The position numbers and the translations under genes were made by a program. 9,162 nt of DNA, from NCBI GenBank assembly GCA_027346765.1, contig DAIERN010000043.1, positions 1-9,162 of the forward strand, read 5' to 3'. This document shows, one piece after another, positions 1 through 6,339 of the stretch; the first letter of the stretch is position 1; each line of letters opens with the position of its first letter. This DNA comes from Chloroflexota bacterium (lineage in GTDB: Bacteria > Chloroflexota > Limnocylindria > Limnocylindrales > CSP1-4). The notes under the pieces are model-generated. The model was not told the DNA's origin. It did no database searches and saw only the letters and a list, made by a program, of their open reading frames with translations.

Positions 1-200
1 CGCGCCGGCCCGCTGTACGCGCAGCACCACTCGAGCTGCACGAGGCCCGCGGGCTGCGCTACGGCGAGCCCCAGCGGCACGCCGACAGGCTCGTCGCGCC
101 GCCGCGCAAGGTGCGCCAGGCATTCCCTACACACCGCCTCGCCCTCACGGCCGCAGGCGGGGCATGCCGGCGGCAACAGCAGATCCAGCACCCGTTTCAT
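1..200 (-). CDS. comF: ComF family phosphoribosyltransferase-like protein, N-terminal part (runs off the left edge)
   Basis: Reverse-strand reading frame open from an ATG at 200-198 to the window edge, 66 codons seen. It begins MKRVLDLLLPPACPACG and carries four cysteines in a zinc-ribbon arrangement (C13, C16, C24, C27). Further on it has the QLEWCCAYSGPA stretch that in ComF proteins precedes the phosphoribosyltransferase domain (usually Y.G..r..i...K). ComF proteins are linked to DNA uptake during natural transformation in firmicutes and proteobacteria; the exact reaction is unsettled. The catalytic PRTase part lies outside the window, so completeness cannot be judged. The gene diverges from the glycosyltransferase gene at 298; its ATG overlaps the alternative + strand ATG at 199. 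The family call rests on the N-terminal zinc ribbon and the following motif. Confidence 0.82.
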   Translation of the reverse strand, partial: MKRVLDLLLPPACPACGREGEAVCRECLAHLARRRDEPVGVPLGLAVAQPAGLVQLEWCCAYSGPA

Positions 201-297
201 GCTCGACCAGCGTGGCGTGGCGCCCTCATCGGCGCCTTACCGGCCACTTATCATCGCCTGCGATGCAGCCGCTGGTGGCCGTAACTGGGGCGCGCAG
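201..297. promoter_or_regulatory. Divergent comF / glycosyltransferase intergenic leader with nested inverted repeats
   Basis: This 97-bp stretch lies between the comF ATG and the preferred GTG start at 298, so it should hold both promoters and leaders. No clear -35/-10 pair is visible. It has an outer inverted repeat CGGCCAC (241-247) / GTGGCCG (275-281) enclosing an inner one, CATCGC-CT-GCGATG (252-265). A separate GGCGCC-N6-GGCGCC repeat lies at 219-236. As RNA on the + strand the nested pair could form a two-tier hairpin ending 16 nt before the start. A regulatory role is inference. Confidence 0.4.
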
Positions 298-1455
298 GTG
301 ATTGATCGCCGTTGGTCGGGCCCACTGTCGGCTGGCCTGGCCCTCGTTGGCCTGCTCGTGCTGGGCGGGGCCATCAGCACGTGGCTCGGTCGGTCGCCCG
401 GCTGGGCGTACGACTTCCATGCCTATTACGACGCGGCCCTGCGTTTCCTGGCGACCGGTACGCCATACCAACCAGAGATCGTGAGCGGGCCCTTCCGGCC
501 CGGCCCATTTGGGCTGTACCTGTACTCGCCGGTACTCGCGCTGCTGTTCGTGCCACTCACCTGGCTGGGTGAGCACGGCGCGATCCTGGTGTGGCTCGCG
601 CTCCGCGTGGCCGGACTCCTCGCGATCTGCGCTTTCATGCCCATCTCGCGCCGGCTGCGCCTGGCGGTGTTTGGGGTGGCGGCGCTCAGCGCACCCGTGC
701 TGTTCGACCTCAACTTGGGCAACGTGAGCCTCCTCGTAACGCTGGCCGCCGTGCTCATCTGGCGCTGGCTTGACCGTCCCCTGGCTGGGGTTGCCCTGGC
801 CGCCGCGCTCGTCGTGCGCCCGGTCATGGCCGTCGTCGGTGCGTGGTGGCTTGTGCGCGTCCAGTGGCGGCCCATGGCAGCTACATCGATCGCCTTTGGC
901 GCAATCGTCCTGGTCAGCCTCGTCTGGCTGCCGCTCGACACCTGGCTCAGCTGGCTGACCGTCCTGCGCAACGTGAGTGACGTGACCGGGGTCAAAGCCA
1001 ACGTGGACCTGGGCTCAGCCGTGCTGCTGCTGGGTGGCTCGCCGGCTCTGGCGCAGATCGCGCTCTACGCGGGCTACGCGATCGCGGCGCTGGCCGTGTT
1101 GTTGAGCCTGCGGCGCGACCGCGAACTGAGTTACGTCGTGACGCTGATGGCGACGCTCCTGTTGTCGCCGCTGCTGTGGGATCACTACCTGACCAATCTG
1201 CTCGTGCCTGCGGCCTTCCTCGCGTCCCGCGGCCGCTGGTGGGGCCTCGGCCTGCCGCTGCTGTGCTGGGCGCCAATCGTGCTGGTTACTCTCCTGCCGG
1301 CGACCAAGCTATTTGCCGCGGTGCTGCTGACGCCCATGGCCCTCGCCGGACTCCTGCTGCCCTTCCTGGCGCCCGACGCGAGCGAACGCGTTGGTCGAGC
1401 GCTCGCCTGGTGTGGCAAGTCAGCGGCACGCCCCGAACCAGCCACTGCGCGTTGA
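298..1455 (+). CDS. GT87/DUF2029-type polytopic membrane glycosyltransferase (copy 1)
   Basis: Predicted 385-aa, very hydrophobic protein with about nine to eleven membrane segments. Near the N terminus, residues 38-57 read YDFHAYYDAALRFLATGTPY, the D-F..Y..A...L..G..Y pattern typical of GT87 (DUF2029) enzymes. It is followed by LYSPVLALLFVPL, the NLGNVSLLV stretch (about 139-147) and SPLLWDHYLTNLLVP (about 290-304), which matches the family S-P-x-x-W-x-H motif. Characterised GT87 members transfer mannose or arabinose from polyprenyl-phosphate donors on the outer face of the membrane; the substrate here is unknown. The GTG at 298 is preferred because translation then begins with a short positive segment before the first membrane helix, with GGGG at 287-290 as a weak ribosome site. 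The frame stays open upstream to an ATG at 199, but that adds 33 low-quality residues and overlaps the comF start. It is followed after 2 bp by a second related gene. Confidence 0.82.
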   Translation: MIDRRWSGPLSAGLALVGLLVLGGAISTWLGRSPGWAYDFHAYYDAALRFLATGTPYQPEIVSGPFRPGPFGLYLYSPVLALLFVPLTWLGEHGAILVWLALRVAGLLAICAFMPISRRLRLAVFGVAALSAPVLFDLNLGNVSLLVTLAAVLIWRWLDRPLAGVALAAALVVRPVMAVVGAWWLVRVQWRPMAATSIAFGAIVLVSLVWLPLDTWLSWLTVLRNVSDVTGVKANVDLGSAVLLLGGSPALAQIALYAGYAIAALAVLLSLRRDRELSYVVTLMATLLLSPLLWDHYLTNLLVPAAFLASRGRWWGLGLPLLCWAPIVLVTLLPATKLFAAVLLTPMALAGLLLPFLAPDASERVGRALAWCGKSAARPEPATAR

Positions 1456-1457
1456 CC

Positions 1458-2516
1458 ATGCTCTGGCCGCGCCGCCTGGTGGCCGCCCTGGTGCTCGTCA
1501 CGCTCGCGGTCTACCTCTTGTATATCGCGCTCTGGCAGACCCACGTGCCCGCGCCCTTGTTCGAGGATTGGGCGTGGTACGGCGATGGCCCGGCGCGGCT
1601 GCTCGCCGGTCAGCCCCTGTACGACCCGGCCTACCTGCACGGCCCCTACTACCTGGCCGACTCAGAGATCATGGGCAAGTTCAACCAATGGCCGGCGCTG
1701 GCGGTGGCGCTGGTGCCCTTCGAGATGCTTGTCCCGCAAGCCGTACAGCCGCTCGCGTGGGGCATCCTGATGACCGCGATGCTGGTCGCCGCGTTCACGC
1801 TCGTGTGGCCGCGCGCGACGTTGGTGACGGGGGTCGCGCTGGCGCTGCTCGTCGCCGCCGCGACGCCGACCTGGCTGGCCTTCCGCACGGCGAACCTGGC
1901 CTGCGCAATCGCGCTTGGTGTCGCGCTCACGATCGTCGGCCAGCGCCGCCGCTCAACCGGCCTGATGGCGACCGGCCTGCTGCTCGCGGGCATCGCCAAG
2001 ATCCTTCCGGCCGCGCCGCTCGTGTTGTGGCTGCCCGTTCGGCACAGACAGTGGCGCCCAGTGGCCGTGGCGCTGGCGGCTGGCGCCGCGCTGACGGCGG
2101 TAGCGGTTTACGCGCAGGGGGTGTCAATCATTTCCGAGTTCATCACCACCTCCGCCGGGCAGTTGCCTCTCGCCGAGTGGACCAACGTCGCTCCGGCCTA
2201 CCTGCTGGTGCCGCTGCTGGGCAACCTGGCGCTGCCGCTGTCCATCGCCCTGGCGCTCGGCCTGACGGTCGCGGCGCTGCTCCCCGGGCGCTCGAATGGT
2301 GCGAGCCTGCTGATGCTCACGATCGCGGCGTGCCTCGTCATTTCGACGACGCACCTGTTCTGGTGGCTCTCGCCAATGATCGTGGCCCTCGCGTACTACG
2401 GCGACAGGGTGGTTGGCCTGCTCGGTCGGCTCTTCGATTGGCCGCCGGCACCGCAGCCGGGTCGGGGTAAGTCGGCCGAAGGTCGGTCGGCGGAGGGTCA
2501 GTCCGTGGCGGGTTAG
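1458..2516 (+). CDS. GT87/DUF2029-like polytopic membrane protein (copy 2)
   Basis: Predicted 352-aa membrane protein. The ATG at 1458 sits 2 bp after the stop of the preceding glycosyltransferase gene, which suggests translational coupling. The frame is open upstream to 1176, but that part overlaps copy 1 and is a shadow. Residues 36-55 (EDWAWYGDGPARLLAGQPLY) resemble the acidic luminal loop of GT87 proteins, and GIAKILPAAPLVLWLPV (about 178-194) matches the family's lysine-proline membrane segment. The S-P-x-x-W-x-H motif of copy 1 is replaced by STTHLFWWLSP (296-306), so this copy is more divergent and may differ in activity. After the last membrane helix the protein ends in a soluble tail with three near-copies of a five-residue unit (GKSAE, GRSAE, GQSVA). 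A polyprenyl-phosphate-dependent sugar transferase is likely; donor and acceptor cannot be read from sequence. Confidence 0.75.
   Translation: MLWPRRLVAALVLVTLAVYLLYIALWQTHVPAPLFEDWAWYGDGPARLLAGQPLYDPAYLHGPYYLADSEIMGKFNQWPALAVALVPFEMLVPQAVQPLAWGILMTAMLVAAFTLVWPRATLVTGVALALLVAAATPTWLAFRTANLACAIALGVALTIVGQRRRSTGLMATGLLLAGIAKILPAAPLVLWLPVRHRQWRPVAVALAAGAALTAVAVYAQGVSIISEFITTSAGQLPLAEWTNVAPAYLLVPLLGNLALPLSIALALGLTVAALLPGRSNGASLLMLTIAACLVISTTHLFWWLSPMIVALAYYGDRVVGLLGRLFDWPPAPQPGRGKSAEGRSAEGQSVAG
2466..2510 (+). repeat. Three tandem 15-nt imperfect repeats at the 3' end of the second GT87-like gene
   Basis: In-frame units at 2466-2480, 2481-2495 and 2496-2510 follow the pattern GGT-nnG-TCn-Gnn-Gnn and encode GKSAE, GRSAE and GQSVA. 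A partial fourth copy (GGTCAGTCGGCCG) follows from about 2519, across the stop codon and into the end of the convergent DUF192 gene. The repeats explain the low-complexity C-terminal tail. Confidence 0.6.
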
Positions 2517-2520
2517 CGGG

Positions 2521-2898
2521 TCAGTCGGCCGGGGCCAGCGTCACGTAATCGCCAACGCGTAAGCCACACGCGGCCAGCGAGCCGGCAGGAACCTCGATCG
2601 CGCCGCGCGCGCCGCGAACCCACCACACGATCCCTGTCCAGGGCTTGAGCATGGGTTTGAGCGCGACCACCGGCCGGGCGCCGTCCGCGCGCGGCGCGCC
2701 CACGAACAGGACGTCGATCGCAAAACGCATGAACAGCATGTGCACCCCGTTGGTGCCGGCGAGGTAGAGTCCCTCACCGCTCGCGAGATGGCTTCGCCCG
2801 ATCAGGCCGCGCAGCCTGGCCAGCCACGAGCTGGCAACTTCCACGCGGTACAAGGGGGCCGCCGCGCCGTCCGTCCGCAGCTCCATGTATGAACCCAT
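2521..2898 (-). CDS. DUF192 family protein, last gene of the Tad operon
   Basis: 125-aa protein of the DUF192/COG1430 family, usual length for the fold. Family features in order: LRGLIGR (29-35; families usually show RxxGLMGR), EGLYL (42-46), HMLFMRFAIDVLFV (53-66; the conserved h.ffM.f.IDv.Fv core), the KPW stretch (85-87), and IEVPAG (101-106) followed by GLRVGD (112-117). No lipoprotein or secretion signal is evident, although many DUF192 proteins are exported. The biochemical function of the family is unknown. The start is the ATG at 2898; a second ATG at 2886 (residue 5) is equally possible, neither having a strong ribosome site. It begins 22 bp after the tadC stop on the same strand, so co-transcription with the Tad genes is likely. 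Its stop lies 4 bp from that of the convergent membrane glycosyltransferase gene. Confidence 0.88.
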   Translation of the reverse strand: MGSYMELRTDGAAAPLYRVEVASSWLARLRGLIGRSHLASGEGLYLAGTNGVHMLFMRFAIDVLFVGAPRADGARPVVALKPMLKPWTGIVWWVRGARGAIEVPAGSLAACGLRVGDYVTLAPAD

Positions 2899-2920
2899 CC
2901 CCAGAGGATGACGCGCGCGG

Positions 2921-3844
2921 CTACTGCCCGCTGGACATGTTGAGCGCGATCAGGATGACCGCGGGACCAAGGATCACGATGAACATCGATGGGAAGATGC
3001 AGCCGACCAGCGGGAAGAGCATCTTGATGGGCGCCTTGGCGGCCAATTCTTCGGCGCGCTGGCGGCGTTCGATGCGCAGCTGCTCGGACTGAACCTGGAG
3101 CACCTTGCTGATCGACACGCCGAGCTGTTCGGCCTGGATGATCGCGCCGATGAAGTTGTTAAGCGCCGATACGTCGGTCCGGCCGGTCACGTCGCGCAGT
3201 GCGTCACGGCGCGTTTTGCCGACGCGGATCTCCGCCAGGGCGCGGCGGAACTCGTCGGCCAGGGGACCCCGGGTCTTCTCCACGACCTTGGCCAGGGCGC
3301 CGTCAAACGACAGGCCGGCGCGAACCGAGATCGTCAGCAGGTCGAGCGTGTCCGGTGTCGCCAGCAGGATGGCCTTCTGGCGCGCCTTGATGCGCCGACT
3401 CAGCCATAGCTCGGGGCCAAGGAAGCCCAGGCCGCCCAGGGCAGCCGCGCCCACGAAGCCAAATGGCGGGTTGCCCAGCAGGATGCCGAAGAGCACGAAG
3501 GTGCCGGCGCCAACCAGGCCTGCCATCACCAATTTGAGGCCAAGGAAGTCGACCGTGCGCAGGTCACCCGGGTTGCCTGCCATTGACAGGCGCTTCTCGG
3601 TACGGCTGACCTTGGACGGGCTCGCGAACCGCTGGGCGAGGCCCGACAGGCGCGATGCGAGCGGGCGGAGGGTGCGCTCGAAGAGGGGCTGCTGAAGCTC
3701 GATCTCCTCGAGCGTTCGGGCCTGCATCGAGCCCAGCTGTGACAGGCGCGCCTGCACCGGGTCCATTTGCTTGGAGCCGGCGAGAGCGAAGAAGACGAGC
3801 AGGACGCCGAGCGCCGCGACGCCGGCCATGATGATCGGAAGCAT
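2921..3844 (-). CDS. tadC: TadC, type II secretion F-domain inner-membrane platform protein
   Basis: 307-aa inner-membrane protein of the Tad pilus assembly platform. It starts with a membrane helix (about 3-22), followed by a cytoplasmic stretch, a helix pair (about 101-123 and 127-147), the T2SSF domain and a final hydrophobic segment (about 275-300). Within the T2SSF domain, TPDTLDLLTISVRAGLSFDGAL (starting near residue 163) is the classic TadC signature, followed by EFRRALAEIRVGKTRRDAL and an LGVSISKVL helix. TadC pairs with TadB to form the membrane base on which the TadA ATPase acts to polymerise Flp pilin. The ATG at 3844 has a GAGG ribosome site seven bases upstream (complement of 3852-3855), inside the end of tadB. 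The gap to the tadB stop is 2 bp, indicating tight coupling. Length and topology are normal for TadC. Confidence 0.95.
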   Translation of the reverse strand: MLPIIMAGVAALGVLLVFFALAGSKQMDPVQARLSQLGSMQARTLEEIELQQPLFERTLRPLASRLSGLAQRFASPSKVSRTEKRLSMAGNPGDLRTVDFLGLKLVMAGLVGAGTFVLFGILLGNPPFGFVGAAALGGLGFLGPELWLSRRIKARQKAILLATPDTLDLLTISVRAGLSFDGALAKVVEKTRGPLADEFRRALAEIRVGKTRRDALRDVTGRTDVSALNNFIGAIIQAEQLGVSISKVLQVQSEQLRIERRQRAEELAAKAPIKMLFPLVGCIFPSMFIVILGPAVILIALNMSSGQ

Positions 3845-3846
3845 GC

Positions 3847-4848
3847 TCAGACCTCGATGTCGACGATGCGGCGGATGAGGATGAAGCCGATGAGCATCAT
3901 GAATCCGCCACCGGCGAGGATGAACATGCCGGCGGGCAGGCCCATCAGCTCGGGTGGCTTCTGGAGCATTGGCGCCATGAAGGTCGGGGCGATGACCGAC
4001 ATGACGATCACCAGGCCAACCGGGAGGAAGCCGACGACGTAGCCCGACATGCGCTGCTGCGCGGTCAGCGTGCGGATCTCGCCCTTGATGCGGACGCGCT
4101 CGCGGATCGTGTAGGCGATGGAATCGAGGATCTCGGCGAGATTACCGCCCACGGTGTGGTGGATGGCGATGGCGGTGGTCATCAGGTCGAGGTCGTCCGA
4201 GCGAACGCGGCGCTGCAGGTTGGCGAGCGCCTCATCGAGGGGCAGGCCCAGGTTGACCTCGCGAATCACGCGGGCGAACTCGGTCGAAACGGGCGGACGC
4301 GTCTCACGCACGATCATCTCGACCGCCTGCAGGAAGGACGAGCCGGCGCGCAGGGCGTTGGCCAGCAGCATGATCGTGTCGGCCAGCCCCGTGTTGAACG
4401 CTTTGAGGCGCTTGCCCTTGCGGCGGTTGAGCCAGAACTTGGGCAGCCACCAGCCCAGGACGAGGCCGGCGGCCCAGATCAACGGGCTCGAGAAGACGCT
4501 GATGATGGGACTGAGCGCGATGGCGATCAGCGGCACGCCCACGAGCGCGGCCGCGCGGATCGCCAGGAACTCGGTCGGCTTGAGCGCCAGGTCGGCGCGA
4601 GCGAGCTCGCGCGCCATGTTGCTGCCCCAGTCGCGCCGCTCGATGACGCGGTTGAAATTGGCCAGCGCAGCGGACGTGGCGATGCGCTCACTCAGGTCGC
4701 GCGTTCCCACGCTGTCGCTCTTCGTTTCCTCGCCTGCGGCGTAGCGCTCGAGGCGGGCGTTGACGTTCGACCCGCCGGCCAGGCTCAGGAAGATCAGCAG
4801 GACGCCCAGGCCGGCACTGGCGGCGATGACGATGACGGTTGGGTCCAT
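3847..4848 (-). CDS. tadB: TadB, type II secretion F-domain inner-membrane platform protein
   Basis: 333-aa paralogue of TadC and its partner in the Tad platform. Membrane helices are at about 3-23, 94-115, 119-140, 268-290 and 305-327. The T2SSF domain holds LADTIMLLANALRAGSSFLQ (155-174) and LGLPLDEALANLQRRV (200-215), then the AIHHTVGGNLAEILDSIA segment (228-245) diagnostic for TadB. The ATG at 4848 is 2 bp after the tadA stop; the frame is open far upstream (to 5277), but that part lies inside tadA in another frame and is arginine/alanine-rich shadow sequence. The region before the start (GGGAG at a spacing of about 12) is a weak ribosome site, so expression probably depends on coupling to tadA. 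Nothing is missing relative to typical TadB proteins. Confidence 0.95.
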   Translation of the reverse strand: MDPTVIVIAASAGLGVLLIFLSLAGGSNVNARLERYAAGEETKSDSVGTRDLSERIATSAALANFNRVIERRDWGSNMARELARADLALKPTEFLAIRAAALVGVPLIAIALSPIISVFSSPLIWAAGLVLGWWLPKFWLNRRKGKRLKAFNTGLADTIMLLANALRAGSSFLQAVEMIVRETRPPVSTEFARVIREVNLGLPLDEALANLQRRVRSDDLDLMTTAIAIHHTVGGNLAEILDSIAYTIRERVRIKGEIRTLTAQQRMSGYVVGFLPVGLVIVMSVIAPTFMAPMLQKPPELMGLPAGMFILAGGGFMMLIGFILIRRIVDIEV

Positions 4849-4850
4849 GG

Positions 4851-6326
4851 CTAGATCGGGCTCCCGAACATGCGCGGCGGCAGGTGGATGCCGTGCGCCT
4901 CGAACTTCTCCGCGAAGCGCGGGCGCACGCCGGTCGGCCGCAGACGGCCTTGGACCTTGCCCTCCACGACGCCGGTCTGCTCGAAGACGAACACGTCCTG
5001 GAGGACGATCACGTCGCCTTCCATGCCCTGCACCTCGGTGATGTTGGTGATCTTGCGCGAGCCGTCCTTCAGCCGTTCCTGGTGAACGATCAGGTCGACG
5101 GCTGAGGCAATCTGCTCGCGCACCGCGCGCAGCGGCAGCTCGACACCGGCGAACAGGACCATGGTCTCGAGACGAGCCAGCATGTCGCGCGGCGTATTGG
5201 CGTGGCCGGTCGACATGGAGCCATCGTGGCCGGTGTTCATTGCCTGGAGCATGTCCAAAGCCTCGCCGCTCCGGCACTCGCCGACGATGATGCGATCGGG
5301 CCTCATGCGGAGGGCATTTCGTACGAGTTCACGAATGGGAACCGCGCCCTTGCCCTCGATGTTGGCCGGGCGCGACTCGAGCGTGACCACGTGCTCCTGG
5401 CGGAGCTGCAGCTCGGCCGCGTCCTCGACGGTGACGATGCGCTCGTCGTTGGGGATGAACGAGCTCAGCACGTTGAGCATGGTGGTCTTGCCGGAGCCGG
5501 TGCCGCCGCTGACGAAGACGTTCAGGCGCGCCTCCACGCACGCTCGCAGGAAGTCGAACATCTCCGGCGTCGAGGTGCCGTAGCGGATGAGGTCATCGGT
5601 CGTGAGTGGCGTCGACGCGAACTTGCGGATCGTCACCACCGGGCCAACGAGGCTGATCGGCGGAATGACCGCGTTGACGCGCGAGCCATCGACGAGTCGC
5701 GCGTCGACCATGGGGCTCGATTCATCGACGCGCCGGCCGATGGGCGAGATGATGCGGTCGATGATGCGCATCACGTGCTCGTCGTTCTGGAACGTGATGT
5801 TCGTCAGCTCGAGCTTGCCGGCGCGCTCGACGTAGACCTGGCGCGGCCCGTTGACCATCACTTCGGTGATGCTCTCGTCGCGCAGCAACGGCTCGAGCGG
5901 GCCAAGGCCGACGATCTCATCGGTGATCTGCTCGAGCATGCGCGTCCGCTCGGCGCGGGTCAGCGCCAACCCTTCCGCGTCAAGGGCACGGCCGAAGGCT
6001 TCCTCGATCTCACGCCGGACCTCGACCGCGTTGGCCAGGTCGAGCTTGGGGTCAATGTCGCCGATGACGCGCTGCTGGATGCGGAACTTGGCGTCGCGGA
6101 ACGATTCGCGCAGCGGTACCTGGGCGAGCATGCGACCCGTGGTGGCACCGCCGCTTGGGCCGGTGCCGGTGGGCGGCACGGGAGGCGCGGGCACGCGCTC
6201 CAGACCGGTCGCCGGCCGGGCGGCCGGGGTGCGGCCCAGATTGGACGGCGCGGCCGGGTCAGCCGGCACGGTACCCGGCAGCTCGGCTGCGGGGCGGACG
6301 CTCTCGATGCGGCGCAGCAGTGACAT
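4851..6326 (-). CDS. tadA: TadA/CpaF secretion ATPase for Flp pilus assembly
   Basis: 491-aa cytoplasmic hexameric ATPase of the type II/IV secretion family that drives Flp pilin polymerisation (and in some systems retraction). The first 70 residues are a proline/alanine-rich linker without clear fold (about 11-65). The N-terminal domain follows (about 75-240, including LGPLEPLLRDESITEVMVNG at 141-160), then the ATPase core. All expected motifs are present: Walker A SGGTGSGKT (273-281), the Asp box ERIVTVEDAAEL (295-306), Walker B-type RIIVGE with catalytic-position E350, and the His box STGHAN (372-377). The start ATG at 6326 is fixed by an AGGAGA ribosome site (complement of 6332-6337). It lies 13 bp after the tadZ stop and 2 bp before tadB. 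The strong motif set makes CpaF/TadA far more likely than another VirB11-like enzyme. Confidence 0.97.
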   Translation of the reverse strand: MSLLRRIESVRPAAELPGTVPADPAAPSNLGRTPAARPATGLERVPAPPVPPTGTGPSGGATTGRMLAQVPLRESFRDAKFRIQQRVIGDIDPKLDLANAVEVRREIEEAFGRALDAEGLALTRAERTRMLEQITDEIVGLGPLEPLLRDESITEVMVNGPRQVYVERAGKLELTNITFQNDEHVMRIIDRIISPIGRRVDESSPMVDARLVDGSRVNAVIPPISLVGPVVTIRKFASTPLTTDDLIRYGTSTPEMFDFLRACVEARLNVFVSGGTGSGKTTMLNVLSSFIPNDERIVTVEDAAELQLRQEHVVTLESRPANIEGKGAVPIRELVRNALRMRPDRIIVGECRSGEALDMLQAMNTGHDGSMSTGHANTPRDMLARLETMVLFAGVELPLRAVREQIASAVDLIVHQERLKDGSRKITNITEVQGMEGDVIVLQDVFVFEQTGVVEGKVQGRLRPTGVRPRFAEKFEAHGIHLPPRMFGSPI

Positions 6327-6339
6327 CAGCTTCTCCTAA

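Noticed and set aside
1176..1457. N-terminal extension of the second GT87-like gene
   Set aside because: It overlaps the 3' part of the first glycosyltransferase gene and has no membrane character; the ATG at 1458 fits the family and operon spacing.
1391..2470. Alternative + strand frame of 359 codons overlapping the second GT87-like gene
   Set aside because: Arginine/alanine-rich out-of-frame shadow without hydrophobic segments; the overlapping frame encodes a coherent membrane protein.
4156..4854. + strand open frame (232 codons) opposite tadB
   Set aside because: Antisense shadow; the - strand frame has clear membrane helices and a T2SSF domain.
4849..5277. N-terminal extension of tadB by 143 codons
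   Set aside because: It lies inside tadA in another frame and encodes arginine/proline-rich nonsense. The ATG at 4848 directly after the tadA stop gives a normal TadB.
5202..6323. Long + strand open frame (373 codons) opposite tadA
   Set aside because: Composition is arginine/alanine/aspartate/histidine-rich with no recognisable domain. It is the expected antisense shadow of a GC-rich gene, while tadA on the other strand has every family motif.
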